A model generated the notes under the pieces. The model made no database searches and was not told the origin of the DNA. It saw only the letters and a list, made by a program, of their open reading frames with translations. The position numbers and the translations under genes were made by a program. Positions 43,881 through 56,569 of a stretch of DNA of 64,000 nucleotides are shown in pieces (within the stretch, counting starts at the first letter, position 1; every line of letters starts with the position of its first letter). The DNA comes from Riptortus pedestris (lineage: Eukaryota > Arthropoda > Insecta > Hemiptera > Alydidae), in assembly GCA_019009955.1 (NCBI GenBank), contig CM032231.1, positions 89,000,501-89,064,500 of the forward strand. Direction: 5' to 3'.

Positions 43881-44741
43881 ACTGGAGCGAATGATAGGGT
43901 AAGCCGGACATCATTAATATCTCCGTTTCTACTGGTCCTAGAATATTGATTCTGGAGTCATTTTAAAGCACATGGAATACTCTATTGAACTACCTGATCA
44001 GCAATTTTTTAAAGCAATTTTTCCAGATGCGATATAACGGTAGGGTGAATTTTAAATGTGTACATACAGTACTGTAATTGAATCTTCTAGTATTCTTAGA
44101 AAAAAAAATCAGTTGGTCATTTAAAAAGTTTCTTCCTAATATCTTTCAAGGAAATAACAATAAAAACAAATACTACTTACTTCTACTTTGAAGAATACGA
44201 TAAATGAATTTGCTTCCTTTAATTACATTTATTTTTTTTATCAATAATGCTAACTTTAAACGGAGTTCACTTTATGATGAAAGACTCCCAATTATTAAGA
44301 CATACCTTCCATAGTTTGTCGTAAACATTTTGTTGATCGTAAAAACAAAGAAATGAAATTCATTAGATAGTTCACATTGTTCCTTAATTTTGTCTCGCTT
44401 TTAGAGCCTCTAATATGAAAAACAGTAACCTAAGAAGGTTTAATATCCTACTTTATCGTCAAAATAGCCCCTAACACTGATGTAACAACATGGTTTGATT
44501 TTGAAATATAGAGAGTGGAGGTTGTCTAATAGGTAAAGTCCTAAATTGCTTTATGAGAGGTGTGTAAATATTACTTAAGGGTGCGGTTACCAAAACTTTG
44601 AGTTTGGTCCTTTCGCCATCGTTAGATCATTGAGTAACTGCTTGAATATGGAATTAGTGATCTTTGGTATGTAATGCCTGCCCAGTACATCTGGGAGTAG
44701 ATCGAGGTGCTCACCTAGGGAGGAGGAAGAGGACATCTCAT
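43881..44741. other. AT-rich DNA, nothing recognised
   Basis: No motif or repeat that I can support. Confidence 0.55.
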
Positions 44742-45302
44742 CTTAAGGGAAATCAGCTATTGAGGTCGTACTCATAACGCGATTTTCGAAAAGAATTCTT
44801 CAAATGTCTATTGATCCTACCCAGGAGATGACGAAAATGAGGCCCGTTCAAAACTATATATATATTTGTCTGTTAACGCTCTAGCGGTCACAATTTTTGT
44901 TTAATCGTTCCCAAACTCGGCATTTAATCGTTTTATGTAAAAAGAAAGATCAAGTTCGTTAACGGCCGAAATCGGACAAGTGAGAGAGGTGGGGAATTTC
45001 AAAATATTTCCGTTACTATACGTCGTATCGAAAAATTGTATAGAACCAATCATATTGCCAATTAAAAAAAAATACTATAAATATTGTTATATACTTTTAT
45101 TCTCTATCTTGAATATTAACCGAGATGTTTGCATTTTTATTAAGTGTAATGGACGAGCTATGGTCGCTTCTATTCGTTTCCGCCGAAAGCTAGGTCAGCC
45201 GTTTCCGTAACTGTTAGGCACTCGTATGGAGATTTCTCTATTGTGTAACTTCACGTGGGAAATCTGCTTAGTTTACGTAGCCCTTGCGTGACGGACTTTT
45301 TA
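44742..45302 (-). mobile_element. HINE copy 14
   Basis: The outer half of the hairpin is lost (starts CTTAAGGGAAATCAGC). The 3' block, a very short (TA)n (44855-44865), the core and the 5' end GCGTGACGGACTTTT are present. Confidence 0.85.
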
Positions 45303-46762
45303 TTTAGATGCCAATAATCCATATAGAAGGTTTAAACCTGGAAGTTGAAAGATTAACCAGAATCTTAGCTTTATGTTTTGTGTTCACTTAAAACTAAATA
45401 AAAATGAATAAACTGATTTTTTTTCTTTATCTTTTGGCACTGATTAATAAAGTTTGCAATTTATTATCAGAACAATTATCAATGAACCTCTTCATAGAGA
45501 GAGCTAAAAGAGCTCATAGAAGAGTGACGGCTACTGTAGACTTTGCGGCAGGTAAAAAACTTAATCGGTGGTGGCCATTGACGTAAGATCTTTCTGATGA
45601 CCACGCCTTTCCAATCTCTGCTCTCAAGAGTTTCTCTAATATCCGGCCTTCACTATTTGCTCAATGGTCTAAACGACAAGATTCCAATCAAAGGATCGGC
45701 CATCGCTGCGAATGTGGTCTCGTGCAATAGAAGGAGCCAAACTACACTTCAGAACGGTGTTTTCTCAACTCTTAAACACACTACTTCAAGTAGGGAAACT
45801 ATTACCGTTCTTTCAATACATTGCAACCTTGAGAGATAGTTGTTAATGTTTTAAATGGATTCCGAACAATGGGTATTAAAGAAACTACTTCAGCATGGTT
45901 CCAACGATTCGGAAACTTTCATTTTCAAAAAATAACACCTAGCAATAAGCAAGAATAAAAATTATAACTATAACAAAAATTATTTAAACAGAACTACTTC
46001 TAGCAATGTGTAAAAGATTCGGTTGGTAGTAGCTAATTAACAATATCCTCCCAAAATTAAGATTTCAACACGAATCGCTAAATTACATTGTCATTCATAT
46101 TATATAATTGTCTAGGCATATTTCTGAAATATGTAATATGTGAAATCACAGCTTTAATGTTTGCGTGATTATTGTTCTTCATGAACATGGTTTCAGGTCA
46201 ACATAAAATGGAAATCGCACACTCATAAGCAAAAACTCATTTATTAGCTAATCAAATTTATATAATTTTAATCTTACATTTGTTTTGTTAGAGCACTAAC
46301 GATCATTAATATTGACCGTATATTACTTTTTGTAGCACTGATGATGGGTTCAAGGCTCTGGAAGGGTAAATAAATTGTTTATATGTTAGACGGGATTTAG
46401 ACTTTATGTTATTCTGAAGACGATAATATTTAAAGTAGCCCGAAAATTCGCCTTGGCTTATGAGATCATTGTTGAACCGAATTATATATTATTTTTAGGA
46501 CATAAGGATTCTCTAAAATTATAAAAATATAAATTGATCTAAACAGCCCCAAGACAGTTCCATGAAATCAGCGGAAATAGCTGTTTGCATTTATTTTGAA
46601 GTAAAAAAAAACTCCTTATATGCCAGCTGTATTTATGTTAAAAGACAGAAAGAACAGAGATGAATATGTTTTCGACAACGTATTCGTATATATTAAAGGC
46701 AGCATATACATACATATAAATATTATTATATATATAGCGTATATGTTACGGTGAAATCTGGA
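45303..46762. other. AT-rich DNA, no confident gene
   Basis: Two plus frames (45404-45586; 45597-45839) and a CTGATGATGGG word near 46338 were examined. None is convincing as a gene or hammerhead motif. Confidence 0.45.
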
Positions 46763-47640
46763 GAATGTCGACATTCACCGGTGAATGTCAACATTCACAT
46801 AGTCGCTTGGAGTATGTCCGAAATATTTGCTAAATACCCTTATTTCTGACTTTCACCGGTGAATGTCAACATTCACATAGTCGCTTGGAGTATGTCCGAA
46901 ATATTTGCTAAATACCCTTATTTCTGACTTTCACCGGTGAATGTCAACATTCACATAGTCGCTTGGAGTATGTCCGAAATATTTGCTAAATACCCTTATT
47001 TCTGACTTTCACCGGTGAATGTCAACATTTCACATAGTCGCTTGGAGTATGTCCGAAATATTTGCTAAATACCCTTATTTCTGACTTTCACCGGTGAATG
47101 TCATTCACATAGTCGCGAAATATTTGCTAAATACCCTTATTTCTGACTTTCACCGGTGGTTGTCGACATTCGCATAGTCGCTTTGCGTATGTCCGAAATA
47201 TTTGCTAAATACCCTTATTTCTGACTTTCACCGGTGAATGTCGACATTCGCATAGTCGCTTTGCGTATGTCCGAAATATTTGCTAAATACCCTTATTTCT
47301 GACTTTCACCGGTGAATGTCAACATTCACATAGTCGCTTGGAGTATGTCCGAAATATTTGCTAAATACCCTTATTTCTGACTTTCACCGGTGAATGTCAA
47401 CATTCACATAGTCGCTTGGAGTATGTCCGAAATATTTGCTAAATACCCTTATTTCTGACTTTCACCGGTGAATGTCAACATTCACATAGTCGCTTGGAGT
47501 ATGTCCGAAATATTTGCTAAATACCCTTATTTCTGACTTTCACCGGTGAATGTCAACATTCACATAGTCGCTTGGCGTATGTCCGAAATATTTGCTAAAT
47601 ACCGTTGTTTCTGACTTTCACCGGTAAATGTCGACATTCA
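46763..47640. repeat. 78-bp satellite, about 11 units
   Basis: Each unit contains the palindrome TTCACCGGTGAA, then TGTCAACATTCACATAGTCG, CTTGGAGTATGTCCGAAATA and TTTGCTAAATACCCTTATTT. Most units are identical. Two near 47160-47270 share a variant (CGACATTCGCATAGTCGCTTTGC), and one near 47101 has an 18-20 bp deletion. Flanking remnants at 47731-47747 and 47865-47885 show that the array once extended further right. Confidence 0.97.
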
Positions 47641-47749
47641 CCATGGACTGATTCTCAACATGCAGTGGTGAGAGTCCGAAAGTACAAGAATGTAATGAAA
47701 TATTCGATCTTTCACAAGTATTTGGTGTTGTTGACATTCACCGGTGAAT

Positions 47750-47861
47750 TAAATTATTATTTATTAACGTCCGCTTTTTGCAACTAAGGCTAATTGGAAC
47801 GGGTTATCTACAGGTTACCACCCTTTTCTAACCAGGGTGGGACTAAGGACTTTATTTAATA
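47750..47861 (-). mobile_element. SINE, truncated, inside satellite remnant
   Basis: Tail, AACGTCCGCTTTTTGCAACT and the body to TTTATTTAATAAAT; the tRNA-like head is missing. Satellite words (ACATTCACCGGTGAA, CGGTGAATGTCGACATTC) lie on both sides. Confidence 0.85.
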
Positions 47862-47885
47862 AATCAACGGTGAATGTCGACATTC

Positions 47886-50650
47886 TCTGATTTTGGTCTT
47901 TCAGGGTAACATGTATATTTACTGGTCTCAGCTCAGTACTGACTGTTCCAGATTCAGCGCCTTAACAAGACAGAGAGTATACAGAGTGGTTTTTGCCTAG
48001 GGCGCTACAGACTATATCTTTGCCATTGAGCAAGCTTTAAAAAAAGGAAAAGAATGTGATTTTTATCAACATCACTTCTACATTAACTTCTACGTGGCCT
48101 ATGACAGAGAAGATAAATTAAAATTACTAGTGGCGGAAATTCTCAGGGAATATATGATAATCTTATAGGCTGACAACCACGAGGGTTAGAGAAAAATAGG
48201 GTTTCCAGAGGTTGAGACACTTCAAGGAAATTAGCATATGTAAGTCTATAAAAATAGGTTTATTTTGTCTGGTAAGAAATTCTGTACAAGCATTTGCTAA
48301 ATATGAGTTGAAAGTAATTAATAAATCTGTGTGAATTAGACTTTCTCGGAAGTTATACAAATTTATTACTTTGTCTTTTTGCTTAAAACTGTCTTTGTTA
48401 GCATCAAATAATAAATCCATAGGTTTCTCGGCAAATTGTTTTCATTAACGTTTTCACTTCTTCATTGAAACGCAATTAAAAATATCACTAATTTTGATCG
48501 CAGTAGTGTAGGATCCTGCGACTTAGTAATTCAAATCAGTGTCAGGTGTCTATTAAGCAACTGCTCCAATAGGGTTTAACACTGAGTGGAGTGCTTAGTG
48601 TCAACACGTCAGACAACTCCAACAACACTTTAACACTAATTGCCTAAGTGTCGCTGGATGTTATAGTATTTTAGTAATATCCACAAGACGCCGTTAAACG
48701 TGTAATTACTGATGCATTAATATTAATTTCCTTGTGAAAATTGGCAACTTATATCGCTAAACTCACCAGGCCAATGAACAATTTGAAAGTTTAGGTTTCC
48801 GAGTTTCAAACATATATGTAAATAAATAAATAAAAAATACTGTATATAATACCAATTTGAGATCAACGTCTGTGGTCTCCAAACATACTTTTTTTAGTAA
48901 GAAAACATTCCGTCATTGGCAAGTTATATTCATGTTCACCACAATTAAATTCCACCAGTTAAGAAGTATTTATATTTCCCATTTTTACTTAACTACCAGG
49001 GGTCTCAAGTTAGCCAGGAAGTTTGGGCGTTGGCCTTAATCTCGGCATAATCACACACTTCTGTCTACGTCTGTTAGCTAAGGTAGCGTAAATTAAAGGC
49101 GAAAGAGTTTCCTATAGCAATTGATGTTATGACCGAGATGAAATAATTAGACAGGGGCGTTTCACCTTCCTGGCACTAAAAGTGATGCTATCAATGAAGC
49201 ATTCATTTTGGAAGGCAAAATGAAAATTTAATACCAGAAAAAGCTTTTTTCTCCGAAACCTTCAAATCAATTTAAAAGGACGATTGCGGCCACTCGCTAA
49301 AATATTTCGACGAATCTATTTACTTGAATAGAGTTGATAGTTATCATCGTCTAGGGGCAGATTCCATCAGAACTAAATAAGCTAACGTAAATAAGCTTTC
49401 AACGAAAGAGCATGATAGTTCCACAGTAAAAGTAATATTAGAAAAGAAATAAATAAAATGGAAACATTTGGACTATATCTGGCGTTCATTATTATTCAAA
49501 GACTGTAGCGAAAGAGATCGATTGTGTAAAGCACGATCAGAATACCATTCATATCGCTTGCCAGTGGCGTAGCCTCAACGGTTTTCTGTTGAAAAAAAAC
49601 GTGAATTTTTCTCCCCAACCCTCTCTTTTTGTATTTGTAGAAGAATTTGATTGAGATCACGATAAGGGAAAATGAAATTTATCTTGTTCAGCCAAGATTG
49701 AATGGAAGTTGGCTTATATTAGAATATTTATACTTTAAATCATACTTGGAATGTTTGAGCATTCAGATGCAAAGAAATAAATTCATTTCCCAACATATAT
49801 TTCAAATATTATGTTAAGTATCCCCTATATGAAACTTCTACGCAATATTTCATTTGATATGTCATTAATATATTTTGACGTAGAGATGCATTTTGTCTAT
49901 ATTGTCTATATATATAGGCTTATATAATCATGTGATTCCACTAAACGTAACAAATATTCTTTTTAAGTTTGTGTTTTTCCTATCTTTACTTAAGTTTCTT
50001 TACTTTGTTTCCGTTCTTCAAAGAAAAAGATTGTTTAACGTGCTTTTATATTAACCCTAAATTGATCTTGAATGTCCTTTAAGGTTTACAAAATTCTCCC
50101 GTTAATATGTACACCTCCAGCTCTGCCATTCAATTTTGTAATTTGCTCTTCAATTAATTTATAAGGTGACAGAGGATACCCTTGTATTACAACTTTCTTA
50201 ATCAGAGCTACTCTTTCAAATTCATTCATAAAGGCTATACTCCGGTTTCTGAAAATGTTCTAAATAAACTTTTTCAACCTTTTTATAAACTTAGCATTCA
50301 GCCAAACATCAACCCATTTACCACTATCTCGTTGTAAATCTACAAATGCAACTGTTGTTTTTTTTTTGTTTGCACACCTTTTCTTCTCTCAAGTATAAAA
50401 TTCTTAACGCTAAAATAACGCCCCCCCCCTAATCGTCTGGACCGAAATTGAAATCATCTTGTAAAATCTGTATTGTTGTGATAAACTTTATTGCTCAGGC
50501 TATTGTTTATTATATATAATTAAGGAGTGGTCATTGGGGTACAAGACGGGAGAAAGTTTTCTTTTTAGACTCAGGATCGGGCACATATAGACACTTAATG
50601 ACAATGACAGACATCCCTATATGTGATTACTTCTACAAATACCTAACAAT
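47886..50650. other. AT-rich DNA; SINE head fragment only
   Basis: About 2.8 kb with no confident gene. The minus frame 48163-48420 (85 codons) has no known motif. The only element seen is the SINE head at 48999-49047. Confidence 0.5.
48999..49047 (+). mobile_element. SINE tRNA-like head fragment
   Basis: GGGGTCTCAAGTTAGCCAGG, GGGCGTTGGCCTTAATCTCG matches the first 50 bp of the SINE; the B box and body are absent. Confidence 0.7.
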
Positions 50651-51091
50651 AAAAGTCCGTCACGCAAGGGCTGCGTAAACTAAGCAGATTTCCCACGTGA
50701 AGTTATACAATAAAGAAATCTCCATATGAGAGCCGAACAGTTACTGCAAAGGGCCGAACTAGCTTTTGACGGGAAACTGTCATCGATTATCGGCCCAAAT
50801 GTAATAAAAATGCAAATATCTCGGTTAATATTCAAGATAGAGAATAAATGTATAGACCAATATTTATAGTAAATTTAATGTTAAATAAGATTGGTTCTAT
50901 ACAATGTTTTGATCCGACATATGGTAACGAAGATATTTCGAATTTTCGAAAATCCTCCGCTCTAAACCCCCCCTTCCACTGGTCCGATTTCAGTCGTTAA
51001 CGAACTTGATATCTGTCTTTTTGCATAAAACGTTTAAATATCGAGTTTGGTAACGATCAAACAAAAATTGCGACCGCTAGAGTGGTAACAG

Positions 51092-51145
<54 letters not shown>

Positions 51146-51268
51146 TTTTGAACGGCCCTCATTATCGTCATCTACTAGGTAGGATCGGTGGACATTTGAA
51201 GAAAAATTTCGAAAATTCCGTCATGAGTACAACCTCAATAGCTGACTTCCCTTAAGGGAAATCTGCTA
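50651..51268 (+). mobile_element. HINE copy 15, full length
   Basis: 5' end AAAAGTCCGTCACGC, subterminal AGCAGATTTCCCACG, core, (TA)n at 51096-51141, 3' block, hairpin (CTTCCCTTAAGGGAA) and CTGCTAA. Confidence 0.88.
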
Positions 51269-51948
51269 AAACACATATTAACTGACTGTATTCAACGAAT
51301 ATGCCTTGACATACCCAACGATATGACAGAACTACTATTTGACAGCAGCCGATATATTTCACACATCTAAAACATTAAAATATTTGCCAAAAAATATAGA
51401 ATTACAATAAAGTAGGTCTACAACGTACTTAAGTGGTTTTAAAAATGTGAAAATATGAGAAAACTTCTGGTATTTAAGCGATTTTTCTTAAAATATATAA
51501 ATAAAGTATCCGACTTTCATGACCGAGTAAGTAGATTAATTTAATAAAAGGTTAATGCCCACTTATCCCATGACAATCAACTCAGATATGGCTCATAAAA
51601 AAATAAAATTATACATTATAAAGCCTAAGATAGAAGAAAATTCGTATTATAAATCTTCTATGTATTTTTCCAATACAAAAAAATAAATAAATTAATCACA
51701 GAATGAATAAAAACGCAATATTACAAGTCAAATGATAACCATGAAACTGAATAACCTTTTTTCATCCATGAAATCACACCAAACGAAATTAATTTGGGAA
51801 ATAAAATTGAACAAACACAGACAATAAAATGAAAGGGGTTTTTTATTTTTATCTCGTTTGATCCATATGAGAGTTCAAGCTCTGTTTACTTTATCAGAAT
51901 TGCCATTTTAATGAACAAAGGTACGTTTTAGTAGACGAATTTTATTTT

Positions 51949-52000
<52 letters not shown>

Positions 52001-52494
52001 GTTTACCGTGTTTGCTTTTCTAGGACTTAAATACACAAACGTCTGAATACTTTGTATTACAATGTTTTCTGTATCTCTAATTTTTTTATAATAGTTTATA
52101 TGTTTCACAACTGGCTAAAGGAAAATTTTATTAAAATAATGGAAAATAAAATGTGAAACATGCGCACAAGAAGAAACAATTTTATGCAATCGCCACTCTC
52201 TTATTAAATTAAATGTACAACATTTTTTGATGCAGTTCATTTGAAAGTGGTATAGGATATCACCGTTTCAGTGAGCCGGATCAAACAAGTATCAATAAAG
52301 CAACAATTAATAGATCTATTCGCGATAAACATGAATGGTTCTATAAATGGTTTTATATCATGAATAGGTATGAAGAAATTTCCAATTTTTTATTTCGGTC
52401 CTCCTCAAAATCCCTCCTCCCAATTCCACACCTAATCAGTTTTGATCAAAAGAATACATGTAAAACTAAACGGGGTAACAGTCCTAAATAAAAA
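51269..52494. other. AT-rich DNA with (TA)n
   Basis: (TA)n at 51952-51999; nothing else recognised. Confidence 0.55.
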
Positions 52495-52668
52495 AATGTC
52501 CGTCACGCAGGGGCTGCGTTAACCAAGCAGGTTTCTCACTTTCTTCGCGTATTTGCATTTACTCATGACGTAAAATTTCAATGAGAACAATATTTGCTAT
52601 TTAGCCCTCCAATATAGTTTATTATAGTTTATTATTTTAGGTTATTATTTTACAATATAGTTTATTAT

Positions 52669-52728
<60 letters not shown>

Positions 52729-53213
52729 CTCTGTTAATACTGTAATGGTCGGAATTTTTGTTTAATCGTCACCAAACTTGGTATTTAATCGTTTTATGTA
52801 AAAAGAAAGATTAAATTCGTTAGTGGCTAAAATCGGGCCAGTGGGAGGGGGGGTTTAGAGGTGGGATTTTTGAAAATTAGAAATATCTCCATTACTGTAC
52901 GTCGGATCGAAAAATTGTATAGAACCAATTTTATTGCAAATTAAATTTACTATAAATATTGTTTTATACATTTATTCTGTACCTTGAATATTAACCGAAA
53001 TTGCATTTGTATTGTCTGTGTGGTCGGCAGAAGTCGGCTATGCTCCGACTTCCCGCCGAGAGCTAGTGCGGCCGTTTCCGTAACTGTTTGTTTCTCGTGA
53101 ATTGTTTTAGAGATTCCTTACTAATACTGTTATTATTAGGCAAATTTCTTTATTGTAAAACTTCACATGGGAAATCTGCTTAGTTTACGTAGCCCCTGCG
53201 TGCGGACTTTTTT
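52495..53213. mobile_element. HINE composite with two 5' ends, head to head
   Basis: The left end is a plus-strand 5' terminus of the copy-3 subfamily (GTCCGTCACGCAGGGGCTGC, CAAGCAGGTTTC). The right end is a minus-strand 5' terminus (ACTTCACATGGGAAATCTGC, CTGCGTGCGGACTTTT) of the other subfamily, with the core. They meet at a (TA)n tract (52676-52726). No 3' hairpin is present at either side. Confidence 0.82.
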
Positions 53214-53768
53214 CGTGTACAGATTTAAGAATTTATCATTCAATTCCGGAATATTAAACGCTGAGAGTTCTGGTATCATTTTATACTAGCCACTCCTTAA
53301 AAGAAAATTAGTTTTTCTCCTTATTTAAAAGTTTAATACTTGATTACGAACTTTTTCCAACTTTCATTTCGTGTCTTCAAGAAGATTTTTTATGAAACAA
53401 GCCAGCTTGTTAGATTATAATCGGGTACAAAGTTGTTTTGGAAAAAAACAGAAAAGAGCTTAAGAGATAAGTAAATTTCTTCTAATATTTATGGAGCACT
53501 ATACAATCAGATCATGTTTACTAATGCTACTTTCCTAATTACAATTGCTGTGGCATTTACCACAGCATAAGTTCGTAGTTCATTAATTTCCTTTTAATAA
53601 TTCTAGACTCACTTAAGTTCTTAATACGTGTGTGAAAAATTATGTAAGCATTAAACTCCATCAACTCCTATTCACACACACTTTGTAAATATATCCAGAT
53701 GAGTTAAGCTAATAAGGTCAGTTAAAGTAGAAAAAGAAAAAAAAAAGAAAAGTATAACATCTTTATAA
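53214..53768. other. AT-rich DNA, nothing recognised
   Basis: No gene or element. Confidence 0.55.
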
Positions 53769-53772
53769 TTAA
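53769..53772. repeat. TTAA target duplication, left (piggyBac A)
   Basis: TTAA next to the terminal inverted repeat; its mate is 55505-55508. Confidence 0.88.
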
Positions 53773-55504
53773 CCCATTAGCGCCCAAATGTTTTTGTAGT
53801 GAAATTTTTTTAATGATTTTGTTAGGAGCTATTCTTATTACAAAAACTAATATTATGAAATTTATTTCACAACCCTGCCTTCAATAAATAAATAGATATT
53901 TGCTGTCCTATAAATAGGACACTGGGCACTTTCGTAAATTTTGTCCCTTTTAAAGAAACCTTCACAAATGTTTGTATGAGTTACCTTATTTGAAGAACAA
54001 TATTTTCTGCTTACACAAACAAGGAAAAAAATTATGGATTACTAAATAAAATGCTCTATTGTAGTTATACAAATGTATTTTGACAAGAAATAAAATTGAA
54101 AAGTAAGACTATGGCTTACATTATAGTATTCACCTAACTTTTATTAGAATTTTTGCACTTTAGGAAAGTAAAATAATAACATTATAATAATAAAAATTAA
54201 TTATTTACACATAAGATAACAGATGAAAATTAGAAACTAAATAAATTAACGATGAAATTTTGGAAAACATGATGTGTACAATGTGGCATCACATTTACAA
54301 CAAAATGTCAGTGGTTTTCCCGTACAATTGGAATATTGGCATCTTCTTTGCTTGCAACGTTTTTCGATTATATGCCCTTTTCCATCTATTGAACACTATC
54401 TAACACCTTTTTCTTTGATGTTTGCACTACAAGTGGTCGCCCGATACTTTTTCTCATATTCTTACCAAGTTTTAGGTAAGTTACAGCAATATTTCTTCTA
54501 ATTTCTTTTATAGGAGTTTCTTTATTGTTTATGTTATTATAAATTATGAAAGTATTGACAATAGCCATCTCAATTACCCTTACAAATATTGGCCAATACC
54601 ACTTTTTTCTACGAATTTGAATTTTGTGATTCTCCAATAACCAGTCGTGATGATCGACACCCCCCCCCCCATATGTTTATTATATTGAGAAACCAAAAAA
54701 GGCTGTTTTATGATGTCTTCACGCCCCCTTTTTCACGTCTTGCAACAGATACTAATGGCTCGACAAAATCATAGTTTGTTCCAAGGGAAACGCAGGCATT
54801 ATCGTTCCATTTGAGGATAGTGATATCATGTTCTTCGTCAAATGAAAAATCACAGGCAGCTTTACCTCTTTTAGAAAATTGTTTATCCAATTCCAGAGGA
54901 CATTGGGAAATACGATTTTGTCTAATAGTTCCTGTTGCCCGAAAACCTAAGTTTTTCAAGTCACAGAGTAAGCTATGGGATGTAAAAAAGTTATCGAAAA
55001 AAACAACGTGGCTCTTAGGATCGGCAACTGGACACAGCATCTGTTTCACAACTCTACTTCCAAGTGGCTCTTTATTTGATCCATTTACATCTTTACCACA
55101 ATATAAAATATAAACAATGCTACCACTTTAGACGAGCGTCCTATTTATAGGACAGTTACTTTATAAATAAATAAATTCAAGACTTTTTTATATCTTCTTC
55201 TAAAAATAATTTTCACTTCTTCTAAAACAATAAAACTTTACAATAAATAAGCTTGTTTTTACTTACCATTCATAGAAATGTTTACAGAAAAAAATATTTG
55301 TGAACTTATCAAAACACTAAAAATAGAGAAGTTAACGGTTCAACAGTAAATCACAAACTGATATCTGGGGTATGTAACATAAGGAGACCTGCATAGAAAG
55401 ACATGCATAGACATGTGCCGAAGGGAGAGATATTGTTGATGTAGTGAACCTGTAGTCACTTGCACATTGCCTGTCCTGAAAATAGGACGCTGGGCGCTAA
55501 TGGG
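53773..55504 (-). mobile_element. piggyBac-type transposon A, deleted
   Basis: 1732 bp with perfect 14-bp terminal inverted repeats CCCATTAGCGCCCA / TGGGCGCTAATGGG flanked by TTAA. A 16-bp palindrome GTCCTATAAATAGGAC lies at 53905-53920, a variant at 55138-55153 and another near the right end at 55473-55488. Together they give an inner inverted-repeat system. About 0.6 kb of transposase is missing compared with a typical full-length element. Confidence 0.92.
54250..55128 (-). pseudogene. piggyBac transposase, N-terminal deletion and frameshifts
   Basis: Read 55128 to 54250. An open frame begins ILYCGKD, then VVFFDNFFTSHSLLCDLK (with the second catalytic Asp of the DDD triad), KRGKAACDF and KWNDNACVSLGTNYD. 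It ends at 54708. A shifted frame follows: GVDHHD (third catalytic Asp region) near 54655, then KKWYWPIFVRVIEMAIVN, ending at 54386. A third frame near 54260-54350 gives CKQRRCQYSNC and CCKCDATLYTSCF, matching the Cys-rich C-terminal zinc-binding domain. The first catalytic Asp region and the N-terminus are absent, and the frame starts at an internal copy of the palindrome, which suggests deletion between repeats. Non-functional. Confidence 0.83.
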
Positions 55505-55508
55505 TTAA
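55505..55508. repeat. TTAA target duplication, right (piggyBac A)
   Basis: Mate of 53769-53772. Confidence 0.88.
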
Positions 55509-55722
55509 TAATTAAAAACCATTACGTCACTCGTATATAAAACTCTCTAATTATATATGAGATATTTTTTAAAATATTGGAGTAATTATCAACCAAATTA
55601 AAATAGTCTATACGGCCATTTAATGTTTTTGTCTATGTCATGCATCACTCACATTATTATTATTATTATTATTACTGTTTTTAACTACAAGAATTTATAA
55701 TTTCTCAAAAATTATTTGCGTT

Positions 55723-55726
55723 TTAA
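55723..55726. repeat. TTAA target duplication, left (piggyBac B)
   Basis: Mate is 56570-56573. Confidence 0.85.
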
Positions 55727-56569
55727 CCCTCCGGCGGGCGCGTCTATTTGAATTACGTTAGCGGGCGCACTGCGGTGTTTGGACCGCATTTTGTTTTTTC
55801 TATTTTTTATTAGAAAATAAGCAATAACTTACTTATTTATGTTATTTATTCATTTTTGCTTTGGTTTTACAGTAATTCTACATGAAACTTATACGTTACC
55901 ATATTGCTAAGTAAAGGATGGATACAACATTTTTTTATAAATAGCTTTGAAATATAAAAAAACAATCTTGCAATAGGTAGAATAGTGATTGAGATATCTT
56001 AATAATAAATTGTTTATTATAAATAACCACCAACATTGGATATTCAGAAACGTAGGAATAGTGGTATAGGAACAATAATTTTATGTTTTATAATATTATT
56101 TTAACGACTAAAAATAGAGTAAAATTATTAATTATTTTCATAAAGTTTGAACAAACATTTTGTAATATAAATACAGAGTAATACTATATTAGTAATATAT
56201 TAAAAAAAAAATTTAAAGGTTATAAATGCTTAAATACAGAAAAAATATTCGGTTCAAACTTCTTCTTCCTCATATAAAGCATTTCCCTGACAATTATTGC
56301 ACGTTACTTGATGGCTACTGTGATTTCGGAATCTGTAACAATGAAGGACGCGCCTCGGTGTTTTGACTGAAGTTACTGAACACACGCAAATAAGGCAGAA
56401 TAGCTACTGAGGTAAGGGGAATGGAGGGGGCATGAGTCCACTCAACATGTCAGAACATGTTGATATACAAATACCTGGAACCCCCAGCCCGCTGAAGTCA
56501 TTTCTATTCCTAGTATTTTGACAGATGTTCAGATTGCGGTCCAAATGCCGCAGCGCGCCCGCCGGAGGG
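55727..56569 (-). mobile_element. piggyBac-type element B, non-autonomous
   Basis: 843 bp with terminal repeats CCCTCCGGCGGGCGCG / CGCGCCCGCCGGAGGG, flanked by TTAA. Just inside, ATGCGGTCCAAA-type sequence occurs in inverse order at both ends (GTTTGGACCGCAT near 55777; ATTGCGGTCCAAAT near 56534). The ends are GC-rich and the interior very AT-rich. Unrelated in sequence to element A. Confidence 0.9.
56250..56400 (-). pseudogene. Possible C-terminal zinc-finger remnant of piggyBac B transposase
   Basis: The minus strand reads RRVLHCYRFRNHSSHQVTC, then NNCQGNALYEEEV and a stop near 56262. The spacing of Cys and His resembles the Cys-rich tail of piggyBac transposases, and it lies where a gene end would be expected. 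Too short for certainty. Confidence 0.4.

Noticed and set aside
43694..43949. Plus frame MSTIKYQLLYEEK and its antisense
   Set aside because: Inverted duplicate of the PLE endonuclease end; not a separate gene.
46335..46375. CTGATGATGGG...GGAAGGG as a hammerhead motif
   Set aside because: The GAAA box is absent (GGAAGGG) and no helix II forms convincingly.
46763..47640. CRISPR-like palindromic repeat with spacers
   Set aside because: The 'spacers' between palindromes are identical; it is a 78-bp satellite.
54274..55113. Plus-strand frames across piggyBac A
   Set aside because: The transposase motifs are on the minus strand; these are antisense.
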